A DNA stretch of 64,000 bases from Gnetum montanum (lineage: Eukaryota > Streptophyta > Gnetopsida > Gnetales > Gnetaceae), in NCBI GenBank assembly GCA_015680685.1, contig MNCI01002989.1, positions 154,338-218,337 on the forward strand, read 5' to 3'. This document shows positions 10,870 through 21,392 of this stretch, one piece after another. The notes below the pieces were generated by a model. That model made no database searches. It had not been told where the DNA came from and saw nothing but the letters and a program-made list of their open reading frames with translations. Position numbers and translations under genes: made by a program. Numbering within the stretch: position 1 is the first letter of the stretch; the number at the start of each line of letters is the position of its first letter.

Positions 10870-13367
10870 ATGTCTTCTTCTTCTTCTCACAAGAGCATTA
10901 CACCACCTAGGGATAATACAAGAAACAGTCGACAGTCTAAAACACATAACCAAAATCATCCAATTCCTCAACAATATAGGGTGGTATATACTCATCCTGA
11001 TGAGTATATACCTAATTTTACTTTTATCCTCCATCAGGATGAACTGATTCACTGGAGAGACTTACAAGGTAACATAGTGTTACCTCTAGATTGTGCAGTC
11101 CCCAACATGCTCCTCCTTGCTTTGGCATAGATCAGCATGACTCAGCTCTATGCTAAATACATTATAGGTGATTTTGACACAAGGGATTATCATCCCACAG
11201 AAGCACAATGTATAAGAGACTCAAGGCAAGAGAGCCAACATACACTGTTAAAGGGCAAAGAGGTCCCTCATGTCCTAAGTAAAATAGGAGATGGTGAACC
11301 ACTTATAATAGGTTCTCCATCAAATGATGTTCCCCCTCCTAACAATAGTGAGAAGGTGGGGTATCAAAACCTATGTACCACAATACACAACCCTGGTTCT
11401 GATCCTCGTGAATGCCAACCGTTCACTAAGGGAACAACAACACATGACAAGGACGGGCACTCAGATCGTCATCATTATTGGGGCCGAAGCCACAGAAGAG
11501 AAGGTAAGAAACATCGACATGGTGATGGTTCTCCTTCTTCTTCCCCTTCTTCACATCATTCACCCTCTCCTTCCACATTAGGGCGTAGCCGTTAAGAGCA
11601 TAACAGTGAGGATAGAGGTAGGCAAAATGAGAGACCTCAACAAGAGAGTTGAGAGCGAGGACCAGGACATGAATGAGGGAAAGTAGGGAGCAACGAAGAC
11701 ATCATATATGTCATGAAATAGATGATCATAAAGAACCCCTACTTGCCACCCAAAGCATGCTAAATATAACGGAGGTAATAAGAATACCAACAAGGTATTT
11801 GAAAGACAGTTGGATTAGGCATTTAGACATGAACAATATCCCACGCTTCGAAGGGGGATACAACGCTGAACTGCAAAATCATTTACAGGCATTCCACGAT
11901 GCTTATGCCTTGCAAAACATATAGAACAAGTGGAAAAAATTGAATTTGTTTCCTAGGACACTCATTAAGAAAGCAGAGAGTTGGTACTGGTCCTTAGAAC
12001 CGGAAACCATTAGGAGGTGGAGTATGATGTTAGAACTCTTCAACGATAAATATCAAACGTACTCCATAGTGTCTAATTTGCATAAGCATATCCAAGGATG
12101 GAAGCAAGGTATTCGTGAACCCTTGGATGTTGCCATGGCCCGCTACTACGCATTGTTACATCGTTGCCCAGGCCATGGTTATGCACAGTGGGATCAACTC
12201 CACCACATCGTAGATGGGCTAAGGTATGAAACTAGGAGAACCCTTGGGACTTATGCCCAAGGAAGCCTATCAAAACTTAGATCCCATGAAATTCATCACT
12301 TGTTGGAACAAGTAGCCAAAGAAGAAGGGGTGCTACAAAAAAGGGAAAGTGCGAAAGAATATAACCATGATCCCTCTCTTCGAAAGAAGGGAGTGAGATT
12401 CTACGATGAAGAGGATGAGTCATCACTCGAAGAGTTGGTGAATAGAAAAACCTTTCTGCTTCAAAAGCTAACAACAAAAGTATCGGCTAAGGTAGATGAA
12501 GTATGGAGCTCCTTAGACAGTAAAATTGAAACTGTCCTAAAGATTGTAGAGGAATCTAAGGAGGAATGAAGAAGTGACAAGGACAAGAAAAAGCAAAGAG
12601 ATTCAGGCCCTGCACGTGACAAGGGTAAGGGGAAAATAACTATCTCCGATGAGGTTGTGGATTCAGACACAGAAAATGATGGTGGATGTGAGATCTACCA
12701 ATATGACCATCCCAAAGGATGTTGTCCAATCATCTCACATCTACAAAAGTCTGGGGTGTATGCACTCAACCCGAGACTTAACAAACGGTAGACACCCGGA
12801 AGGTTACCTTATCCCCAAGGTAACCCAAGAAAGTTTCACCAACCATTGACGTACTATCCAAGTGGAACTCCACCACAACCCATTGGACAACATCAGCAGT
12901 GGCAATACCCACAGTCATGGGGGATGCCACCACCGAAACAATAGTACCCTTACCGGCAACCCGATCCATATGGATACTACATGCAACAGCCGATTTTTCC
13001 AAGTGACTCTATGGGTCACACAACTCCCCAACGTCACTACCAAGTTTGGGAGTACTTTAGAAGGACTCCTTCTCCTCCAGGAGATGCTCCATACCCATAC
13101 CATCCTCCTAATCCGTCCGCACCTCTTCCACCAGTAGTTCCCATAACACCTCCTGCTCCAACAATGCAAGGGGAACTCCCCACTCAACCGCAGCAACAAA
13201 ATGCTACGAGAGCCATAAACATTCAACCCACTACTGGTTCTAACAACCGCAAAAAGAGAAGACCTTTCTTTAGAACCAAAAGCCTAGACAAGCTTTCACA
13301 ACAACAAGTGGTTGAGTTTGTGATCACTCCTCCAACATACAAGGCTTCAAAGCTCCCTTCAAACTAA
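10870..13367 (+). pseudogene. gag: Element B gag
   Basis: Homologue of A gag. ATG at 10870 (MSSSSSHKSITPPRD); N-terminal domain to 11595 with one stop (TAG near 11128); frameshift between 11595 and 11673; capsid core 11673-12569 with IPRFEGGYNAELQNHLQAF, ESWYWSLEPETIRRWSM and GHGYAQWDQLHHIVDGL; knuckle at 12687-12725 with its second Cys changed to Tyr; Pro/Gln-rich tail to 13367 containing KKRRPFFRTKS. It has fewer breaks than A (one frameshift and a handful of stops), in line with B being younger. Open frames on the other strand within 11578-13226 are shadows. Confidence 0.93.
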
Positions 13368-13374
13368 TACCAGA

Positions 13375-13735
13375 GCTCAACACATACAGTTATGTTAACG
13401 CATACCGTAACCAACTGGATCAAGGTAGCCACCTTCCCAGGAAACTAACTAACCCTGGAAGTCCCTTAATCTACCTCCAAGACGCCAGGAATGAACCACA
13501 TAAGGCTCTTCTTGACTTAGGTTCCGAAGTCAACCTAATTTCACGAGAGATGTATCAAGCCTGCAACCTACCCCAACTCAAGAAGAGCAACATTCAACTA
13601 GAGCTGGCTGACTAGTCCATCACCATTCCCTTGGGATTGGTGGAGGACATCGTTACCACTTTGTGTGGTTGGTCATACCCAGCCAATTTCCTAGTGATTG
13701 AAGTTAACAACAACACAGGGGACTTCCTAATTANG
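13375..13735 (+). pseudogene. pol: Element B protease, cut at an N
   Basis: Reads LIYLQDARNEPHKALLDLGS and then VNLISREMYQACNLP. The DLGS active site is the Athila/Tat form. The second block is reached (VIEVNNNTGDFLI) but breaks at the single N at 13735, where assembled sequence turns back on itself. The IMGRAWL block seen in A is therefore missing here, perhaps only for assembly reasons. A stop follows LELAD. Confidence 0.85.
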
Positions 13736-13980
13736 TGTTGTTGTTAACTTCAATCACTAGGAAATTGGCTGGGTATGACCAACCACACAAAGTGGTAACG
13801 ATGTCCTCCACCAATCCCAAGGGAATGGTGATGGACTAGTCAGCCAGCTCTAGTTGAATGTTGCTCTTCTTGAGTTGGGGTAGGTTGCAGGCTTGATACA
13901 TCTCTCGTGAAATTAGGTTGACTTCGGAACCTAAGTCAAGAAGAGCCTTATGTGGTTCATTCCTGGCGTCTTGGAGGTAN
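13480..13980. repeat. Inverted duplication bounded by single Ns
   Basis: From 13736 to about 13979 the sequence is the reverse complement of about 13480-13735, with an N at 13735 and another at 13980. The minus-strand frame 13836-14036 is simply the protease read back. No mismatch is evident in the stretches I compared. A perfect hairpin flanked by Ns points to a gap-filling or scaffolding error rather than biology. Confidence 0.9.
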
Positions 13981-14466
13981 ATTAATTTAAAAACATCAAT
14001 CGAGAGAAGTTGGACACTTCTAAGAAATTCAAACAAACGCTCATTATTTCGGATCTCTCCCTTACAATTTAGTCATGGGGGAGATGGCCACCTATGCTAA
14101 TCATTTGGGCGCCCTCAGTTCTTTTTAATTTTTTTTTACACATTTTTTTCCATGTTTTTTTTTACACATTTTTGTTTTCCACGTTTTTGTTTTACACATT
14201 TTTGTTTTACATGTTTTTGTCTTACACATTTTTGTTTTACAAATTTCTTTAACTTTTCTTATTTTTGTTTTACAAATTTCTTTAAATTTTTTTGTTTTTG
14301 TTTTTCAACATCGTTATACTTTTTCATTATGTGTGTGTGTGTGTGTGTGTGTTATCCACCTTGTAAGTTTGTCATTCAATACATGTTCGGCATGATGGTA
14401 TGAACTATTTTCCTATTGACTGCTAATGTTTGGTTTTTACCTTTAAGTTATGATGTTGATACTAAG
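13981..14466. other. Spacer of B, left part
   Basis: Matches A 7325-7680: the AGTCATGGGGG motif at 14071-14080, then a long T-rich tract of repeating ttttacacatttttgtttt units (about 14110-14310), then a GT microsatellite. No gene. Confidence 0.75.
14329..14352. repeat. (GT)n microsatellite
   Basis: About eleven GT units inside the T-rich spacer of B. Element A has only tgtgtgcatgtgtgcgtg at the same place (7543-7560), so the repeat expanded after the copies separated. Confidence 0.9.
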
Positions 14467-15891
14467 TGTAACGATGGAAAACGTCGGCAGTTGGAAAATA
14501 CCAAACAAAATCCCGCGTACACAGTTTTAACCACGGATCCGTGCGAGGGCTATGCTGGAAAAACAAATCTGCAGCACCCTGAACGGTCTTGTCGATCAGA
14601 CAGGGACTTACTAATCAGTAAACCGATGAAGATTATGAATATCTCATGGAATGATCTAATTCGAGGAATCACAAAATGAGGGGAAAACGACGTAGATGAA
14701 TTGTAACGATGATAACGCTAAACATGATAAGAGGAGGCTAACACAAGAGAAACACATAGATTCAAGATCTACGCTTTGACTTGAAAGATGTATATTTTGT
14801 ATATCACGTTACACTGGGGAGACCCCGATTACTTGATGTAAAGCAAGCACAAAACAACAAGAAAACTGTCCAAACAGAAGTCTGATCTACCTCGTGGGCC
14901 AAAGCTGGGATGCAAGGAAGGTCAAGCTCTGACGTCTATCGATCAACTGTTTCTGACCAATAGAGTCTGCAAACTGTGCAAGATGATCTCACGATATTTA
15001 ATCTGCTTCTTTCGCCTTAGGTAGTTTCTGTTTAGGACCGCCAATGATCGCTGATGGAGAAAGCTATGTCTTCCTCAAAAGAACGATTACTCTTGTTGCC
15101 GATGCTCAAAGCGAATTGTGCTCTGTTTCTGCCGGAAGGTGATGCTGTCAACAAATGCCAGAGTGCTGCCCTCTCTGTCTCTGCTCAAAGTGATAAGTGC
15201 TCCTGTGCTCAGAAAAATGTCCTTGCCTCTTTGATTTGCCAACCCTTATATCTTTGTCAACTGGGGTATTTATAGGCTGCGACGTCCTGTGGAAAAGGCG
15301 CAACCCTGATGACGTGTGTCCCGAATGTTTCGGGTACTGTTGACCTGACCATTTTTGTGTCAAACTTTGTGAATACGCATAATACGCTTATTTGTGTATT
15401 GTGCGTGTGAAGAACAGATGCGCATCGAGCATGTTTCAACTGTCTTTGGGTTATATTACGCTCATTCGCGCTGCGTTGAGTGCATGAGCGTAACATAACA
15501 TGGAAACAATGGATTCAAGCTGTTTTACGCTCGCTTACGCAGCCACGCATAATGAAGCGTAAACGATGTCTAGCTTGACGATGCAATACGCTGTGATACG
15601 CTACGTTGCATGATGAGCGTATGATGAGCAATCCGCACGCCAAGAGAAAAGGGTTGATCTGTTGCACTTTCTTAGACTTTGCCTTTGACTGTTTTGGAGC
15701 TCATTACGCTGCCGTGCGTAACAGAGCNAAACATAGTAAGATTAGGAATCTGCACAGGAAGTCGAAGACTTGATGCTACGCGCCTCTTGGTGTTGCTCTA
15801 TCTTATTCTCCCTTCTGGAATTCTGACATGCGCCCTTGCCTGAATTGCGAATCTTTGCCTGAGGCCGACTCGTAATTTTCACGGTGTTTCA
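14467..15891 (-). mobile_element. Solo LTR L in the spacer of B (minus strand)
   Basis: A 1,425-bp insert with TG...CA ends and a perfect target duplication CTAAG (14462-14466 and 15892-15896); element A is uninterrupted at the same place. On the minus strand a TATA box (tataaatacc, complement of 15265-15275) puts U3 at about 15280-15891 and R/U5 to the left. U3 carries at least a dozen TACGCT/AGCGTA words (15370-15730), often as inverted pairs. No PBS, polypurine tract or coding sequence is seen, so it is a solo LTR of another family. Short frames at 14416-15496 are chance. Confidence 0.85.
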
Positions 15892-15896
15892 CTAAG

Positions 15897-17500
15897 GTAT
15901 GTTTCTTTTGATATAGCAGACAATGAGTTCACTTCATCCATACATCCATACATCCATGATTTCTATGGTCTCTCTTAGCTTGGAAATGTACAGTCTCTTT
16001 CATTATAAGAACTATTAACAAATCGGTGACTGGGTATTTCTCAAACTAAGGAAGGACTCAAGGATTGAAAAGGGTGTGACTTCAAGGGAACTTGATTCAT
16101 TTGTGTTGGCCATTCTCTTGGGTGCTTGGCTGTTTACTTCTTGAGTTTTCTTCCCGCTTCGACGTTACCCAATTATCGAGAAGCTGAGAAATAAAAATAA
16201 CAGAGTCTTTGCATGGTGTGGTTCTCACGCATAAACACATAAAACACAAAAAAAAAAGTGAGAATTCAAACCACACCCCTTAGATGGAATAATCCCTTGG
16301 GCTACAAGCACTGGTTATGGAACTCAAAATAAAAAAGTTCCCTCTAACTAAGGCCCTTCTTGCTTCCCATTCTTTTCTCCTTCGTTCGTCGGAATGGTGG
16401 TGGCTCTTTGGAGGAGGCATTTGGATGGATTGGTCGAATGCATTGATGCGAAGTCACTAGATGTGGTTTTTTTGAGGCCAGACTTGGAATGGGATTTGCT
16501 AAGTCACATTAATCATGACACACACAAGGGGTTGTACACCACCTTGTTCTTGGGATTCCATTCCATTCTCTTCTCTCCATCCTTCTCTCCATTGTTCACC
16601 TCATTGTTGGTTGTATCATTAGTGTATATTTTGGTTGATACATTGTTTTCTTTTTGGTAAATCCTTGCGGTTAAGACTTTACCTCTTATTCCAAATGACA
16701 TTCTTAGAGCCTATAGACTCTTTGAATGTGGGTTTGTCAGGGCATTAAGGACATGAGCCTGCTTTGGGGAGGACCCACTGACATTCCTATTTGGTGCACC
16801 AGTTAACTTCTTTCCCCTAACATTTTTGCAATCTATATTATTTTGTTTATTTCCATCTTGACATCCATTTCATTCTATGTTATCGTTGTCTCTTTTTCTC
16901 CATCTTTCTTATTCTTTCTTCTTTCTCCATTCTATCGCTACCAGAGGTTCGCTATTAGTCATGGGGGTATGGGGCCCAATTTTTTTGATTTTCTCCTAAC
17001 TCCTACTCCTTCAGTAGTCATCAATATTATATCTCCAAACCCAAAATCAACCATACCACAACCTAGCCAATGGACCTTTCACCGAAGCAAGGTATCAATT
17101 ACATTATGATTCATTTACCCTTGCTAATATAAAGATTGTGTTGTGTGTGCAAATGGTGATCATACAACAACGAATTGGATCTAGAGATAACACTTGGAAT
17201 GGAGTGCTGCTGAAGCATCCATGCAAGGAGCAAGATCGATGGCACGCTTACGGATGGACAACGAAAAGCATAATCTTGGCATTGGCACCAGCAACACTTC
17301 TTTCTCTCTCTCTTTCTCAACTACCAAATGAGGCTTGACGTCAATGTAATAAGGTGTTCACTCTTGTTGTCATGAACACTAGTTTTGTCATGTCTTGTAA
17401 TGATGATCCGTTCACATGTCATCCCATTAATTCCATTTGAGTCAATAATCCCATACCGTCCCAATATTTTGTAAGGAACTCAAGGACGAGTATTTATTCA
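15897..17500. other. Spacer of B, right part
   Basis: Continues the A-like spacer: agttcacttcatcc (15925), gtgtgacttcaagggaactt (16075), gctttggggaggacccac (16761-16778), AGTCATGGGGG (16957-16966), ttgctaat (17121) and a TGCAA-ATGG start (17153). The open frames 16394-17109 are not conserved with A as protein and I do not call them genes. Confidence 0.7.
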
Positions 17501-17512
17501 GTCATGGGGGTA
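17501..17512 (+). other. Polypurine tract of B
   Basis: gtcatgggggta, identical to that of A, next to the 3' LTR. Confidence 0.8.
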
Positions 17513-18300
17513 TGATGGGATGCGATATCGCATCCCATGCGATATTGCGTCGTCCCCCGCGATATCGCGGTCCGTTGCCAAGTCTATAAATAAGAGATGG
17601 ATCTCCCTTGTTATATAATCTAGGCCTAGCAAAACTCTAGCAGCTTGACCTCTCTAAAGATAGAATATTTTCCATGTGCCCGCAGTAGGAGCTCCAAAGT
17701 GAACGGATCTTTATTCGAGCAAATATTGTACCTGAACACATGTTTGTGTACGGAAATAAAGATGAACTTCTTGGATAAAACTTGCAGTGCATGGAATAGG
17801 CTAAATAGGACTTTTATTTATTGTTATTTATTGTTTATCATTTTCATGCTTTATTAGTGATTAAATCTTTCTCAACCCTTCTCTCCTAGTTAAGTGCCTC
17901 GGTATGACCGCTTCGAGCACTTGCGTTACGCTTGGTGATCCCAGCAACGATTAGCGTTTGGTAACCAAGGTTGCATTGGTTTAGGGTGTGAATGGTAAGT
18001 GGGAATGGATGCTGATGCTAGGTTAATTAAGACTCAGTTAGTTAGTTAAAGTTAGTAATTATTCTCTTCAACCCTTCACCTTATCAGCATAGGAGATAAA
18101 ACAGAAAAGCTATAAAAATCATATACCTTGGACTTACTTAACCATACACCATGACAACTACAAGTCTGGGAAGACAACGAATAATTAACCTTAAGTGTTC
18201 CATGAGGCACGTAGGCACTTAGTCTGCGGAGTTCGACCGGATCGCCCGTGTTACGCTCGTATTCGTATGGTTGAGTGTAGGGGTACCTCGCCATTCATCA
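17513..18300 (+). repeat. 3' LTR of element B
   Basis: TGATGGGATGCGATATC...TTCATCA, 788 bp. Three GATATC-type cores (17522-17568), TATA box ctataaataag near 17584, AATAAAG near 17755, and the common U5 end. Confidence 0.94.
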
Positions 18301-18305
18301 GTCTC

Positions 18306-18543
18306 TTCACCCTTTCCTCTCTTAGCATAGGCGATAAAACATAAAATACATAAAAATCAAATACCTCAAACTTACTTAACGATACAACCATGACAAATAC
18401 AAGTAAGTTTGGGAAGACAACGAATGATTAACCTTAAGTGTTCCATAAGACGTGGAGGCACTTAGTCTACGGAGTTCGACCGGATCGCACGTGTAATGCT
18501 CATATTCGTATGGTTGAGTGTAGGGGTACCTTGCCACTCATCA
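18306..18543 (+). repeat. 3' LTR of A, second part
   Basis: Resumes the A LTR after GTCTC: ttcaccctttcctctcttag through the common U5 end to CACTCATCA. It matches 3694-3931 of the 5' LTR. Confidence 0.93.
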
Positions 18544-18548
18544 CTATT

Positions 18549-18986
18549 CTAAGTCAAGAAAAGAACATCTTAAACATTTAAAAATTACAATGGAAATTCT
18601 CAAGGAGCATTAGTTTAAGACAAAATTAAGTAAATGCAAACTCTTTAAAGAATAAATGCTATACTTGGATCATATTGTATCTAAGAAAGGACTATTAGGA
18701 GAGCCATTTAAAGCTAGTGTAGTTTAGGATTGGCCAAAACTTAAAGAAAATATAGTAGTTAGTAATTTCCTAGGCTTACCAAGCTTTTATTGACATTTTA
18801 TTAAATATTATTCTATCTTGGTAACCTCTTTGACTAACCTCTTACAATAAAAATATGTATTTAAGCTTGATAAAAAATGCAGGCAAGCTTTCCTAAGACT
18901 AAAGATGTTATTAATAAAAATGCCTATCCTAAGAATCCTAGATGAAGAAATACCATTCAAAGTATCTATAGATGCCTATGAAGTAG
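18549..18986 (+). pseudogene. pol: E0 RT C-terminus and RNase H start
   Basis: Resumes immediately after the target duplication of A: SKSRKEHLKHL (connection after DDILVY), then LFKE and LDHIVSKKGL (the FLGHxVSxxGI block), NFLGLPSFY (the FLGLxxYYRRF block), CRQAFLRLK, and VSIDAYE (the VxTDASxxxxG start of RNase H, holding a catalytic Asp). It ends at AGTAG, the target of solo LTR C. Several stops. Confidence 0.88.
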
Positions 18987-19927
18987 TGAAGAGCATCAAA
19001 GTGTCATGTCGACAATCCCCCATTGACGTGGCTTCGTCGATAGACCCCCGTCAATGGGGCCCCATTAAAATGGTGTTGCCCCGTCAACGTAGCATTTGCT
19101 ACATCTATGAGGTCCCATCGATGCAATACTATAGCAAAAACTATAAATACGAGCTCCTAGCTATATTTATGATGATAGAAGTCATAGTAGTAGCAAAGCT
19201 CTTGAAATTTGTCCATTTGAAAGTTAGAATATTTCTCTAAGTACCCACAGTAGAAGTCAGAAACTGTATGGATCTTTATTTGGGCACTATTGTACATGAA
19301 CCACACCAGTGTGTACAGTAATAAAGATGATCCTTTTGATCAAACCTTGCAGCACTTAGAATAGATTAATGATTTATTTAGGCATTTGTTTTTTTTCATG
19401 AAATATGCAATTAATTAAGATAAATATGCAGTGATTATTTAATTAATTAAGCTAAATAGATTAAGTACATAAGTAAGATTGCTTCAAGTGTAAACACATA
19501 TTCACTTGGTAGCCCCAGCAACGTTATTGCTTGGTGTGTCTAGTAGCATAGCACTCTGTAACCTAGCAATGGATACATGGGTTCAGGATGTATATAGAAA
19601 GTGGGACCAGATGCTTATGTTAGGATTAGTTAGAGACTATTTAAGCGGTTAAATTAGATTAGTTGTTAAATTAGTTCATCTCTCTACTCTAAACATCAAA
19701 GAACATAAAACATAAAACAATAATTATTATATGCCTCAATTACACTTAACCATACCTTTGTACATCACAAATGTAATTGGGAAGACAACAAGCAACCTTT
19801 AGAACAAGGTTCACTTCCTAGAAGACAAGTGTATTAGAAAATATAGAGTTTGCGAAATTCAACTAGATTGTGTGTGAATGCTTCATGATTTGTATGGTTG
19901 CGCATAGGGGTACCTCACCACTCATCA
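18987..19927 (+). mobile_element. Solo LTR C in E0 RNase H
   Basis: A 941-bp LTR with perfect target duplication AGTAG (18982-18986, 19928-19932). Begins TGAAGAGCATC, ends CACTCATCA. U3 carries repeated TTGAC/GTCAA and GTCGA(C/T) words (19008-19095), then TATA ctataaatacg near 19140 and AATAAAG near 19320; U5 ends with the common block. It belongs to the F/G type of LTR, not the GATATC type. The frame 18905-19240 runs from E0 into this LTR by chance. Confidence 0.92.
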
Positions 19928-19932
19928 AGTAG

Positions 19933-20438
19933 GGATTTGTGTAGTTCTTTCACAAGAAGATAAAGTGGTATGTTTTCACTCTCATAAATTATGAGTTAAG
20001 GTAAATTACTCAAACCACAATTTAGAACTACTAAAAATTGTTAATTCTTTAAATATTTGGAGATATTATCTTTATGGAAAAAGATTTATGCTAAAAAATA
20101 AACCATAAAAGCCTAAAATATTTACAAAGATGACCCATCTTGAACACCCCACAACAAAGATGGGTAGAATTATTAGCTGAATATGATTTTGAAATTAAAT
20201 ATATTTTAAGAAAACAAAATATAGTGGTTGATACCCCTAGTCGGATGTGGAACTTAATGATTAATATTGTGACAACCCCTATGAAAGAAGAGATTACGGA
20301 ACAGCTAAAAGAAGATCCTTACTTCAAATGAACTCTAATGAATATTTCTTCTAAACCTTATTACCACCTTTTCCTAGATGGTCTATTGATGAAGGGACAA
20401 AGGGTATGTATACCAAAAGGAAATTGGAGATTTAAGTT
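19933..20438 (+). pseudogene. pol: E0 RNase H C-terminus and linker
   Basis: Continues RNase H: VVLSQEDKVVCFHSHKL (AVLSQ...AYxSRKL), then YSNHNLELLKIVNSLNIWRY (the YxxxxxELLAVVxAxxxWR block with its catalytic Glu), and YLYGKRF. An open frame at 20140-20331 reads QQRWVELLAEYDFEIKYI followed by DTPSR (the QxRWxxxLxxYDFxIxYxxGKxNxxADALSR block). It ends in GNWRFK at AAGTT, the target of element D. Confidence 0.9.
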
Positions 20439-21266
20439 TGATGAGTCATGAATTGTTGGCTGCGATATCACATCCACGATATCGCGTACATGATATCGCA
20501 ACCTATCTCCTCATCTATAAATAAGAGGCAAGAAGATTTGAGAAATTTATTAAGTTTTCAATAGTTTTTAGTACTAAGGTAGGGACTTTTTGTCAGTTTT
20601 TTCCTCTCAACCCTTTCTCCCAGTGCATGCCAGTAGTGTGATGATTGTAATTGTATGGCATCCTTATTCAAGTGTGACGTACTTGGACACACACATGACC
20701 AGCAGTAAAGATCGAGATTACTTCATCATTGCAACATCCACTTAGCTTAATTATTTAATTATTATTGTTATTTATTGCTTTCTTAGTTAATATCTCTCTA
20801 CCCTTATCTCCTAGTAATGCGGAATGAGTACGACTTAATCACAAGCATTTAAGTATGACTACTTGGTAACCCAGTAGCGTACCTAGTCCATGCGCTTGGT
20901 AATCCCAGTGGTAGTCATGCACGAGGTCCAAGATGTGTACGAATGATTAAGGAACAGATGCTCATCGCACTTAGGCTAGTTTAAATTCTCTCTCACCCTC
21001 TCTCTCCTAGCTTAGTTGATATTATTTCCCATCATACCTAGGAGTAGCATTAGTGTAGGAACACATCATACACCTCACTTCAGACTAAACCATGACTAAA
21101 CCATACGTGACAAAGCTAATACTAGTCCAGGTGGAAAGATAGTGAACTGAGATCTACAAGTAACTATCTAGATGCCACAACTAGTCTGTCTATAGAGTTC
21201 TACTGGATCGTGCGTGAGGCACTCATATTCATATGGTTGAGTGTAGGGGTACCTTGCCACTCATCA
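20439..21266 (+). repeat. 5' LTR of element D
   Basis: TGATGAGTCATG...CACTCATCA, 828 bp. Three exact GATATC cores spaced 14 bp apart (20463-20496), TATA box tataaata at 20516-20523, an AGTAAAG variant of the poly(A) signal near 20704 (AATAAAG in the 3' copy), and the common U5 end. Confidence 0.94.
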
Positions 21267-21267
21267 T

Positions 21268-21285
21268 TGGCACCGTTGCCAGGGA
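21268..21285 (+). other. PBS of D (tRNA-Asp)
   Basis: TGGCACCGTTGCCAGGGA; two transitions from the tRNA-Asp complement. Confidence 0.93.
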
Positions 21286-21392
21286 CGATGCTAGTTATCA
21301 TACAAGGTCGCTGTATAGGAATTAACGATATATCTTTTAGGAAGAATTAATTACAAAAGGTCACATACAAATTCACACACAATTTCACAACC

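Larger units (their letters stand above)
9927..18300 (+). mobile_element. Element B: tRNA-Asp gypsy element nested in A
   Basis: Inserted in the 3' LTR of A with a perfect target duplication GTCTC (9922-9926 and 18301-18305). LTRs 9927-10725 and 17513-18300; perfect tRNA-Asp PBS; gag; protease; spacer. No RT or integrase. It contains an assembly-like inverted duplication (13480-13980) and a solo LTR (14467-15891). Same family as A but with a shorter GATATC array (three cores per LTR). By nesting it is younger than A. Confidence 0.95.
3071..18543 (+). mobile_element. Element A: tRNA-Asp gypsy element, gag-protease only
   Basis: Inserted in the E0 RT with a perfect target duplication CTATT (3066-3070 and 18544-18548). 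5' LTR 3071-3931; PBS; gag; protease; non-coding spacer; polypurine tract; 3' LTR. The 3' LTR is split by element B into 9304-9926 and 18306-18543; the two pieces sum to 861 bp, the same as the 5' LTR. RT, RNase H and integrase are absent: sequence passes from the end of protease straight to the region that follows integrase in element F. Class: Athila/Tat-like, non-autonomous. Confidence 0.93.

Noticed and set aside
16394-17109. Two 88-codon frames with hydrophobic runs in the B spacer
   Set aside because: Considered as membrane proteins; the homologous DNA in A (8160-8870) is interrupted and out of frame. Hydrophobicity comes from T-rich DNA.
18905-19240. 111-codon frame at 18905-19240
   Set aside because: It crosses the junction from E0 RNase H into solo LTR C and is a product of the insertion.
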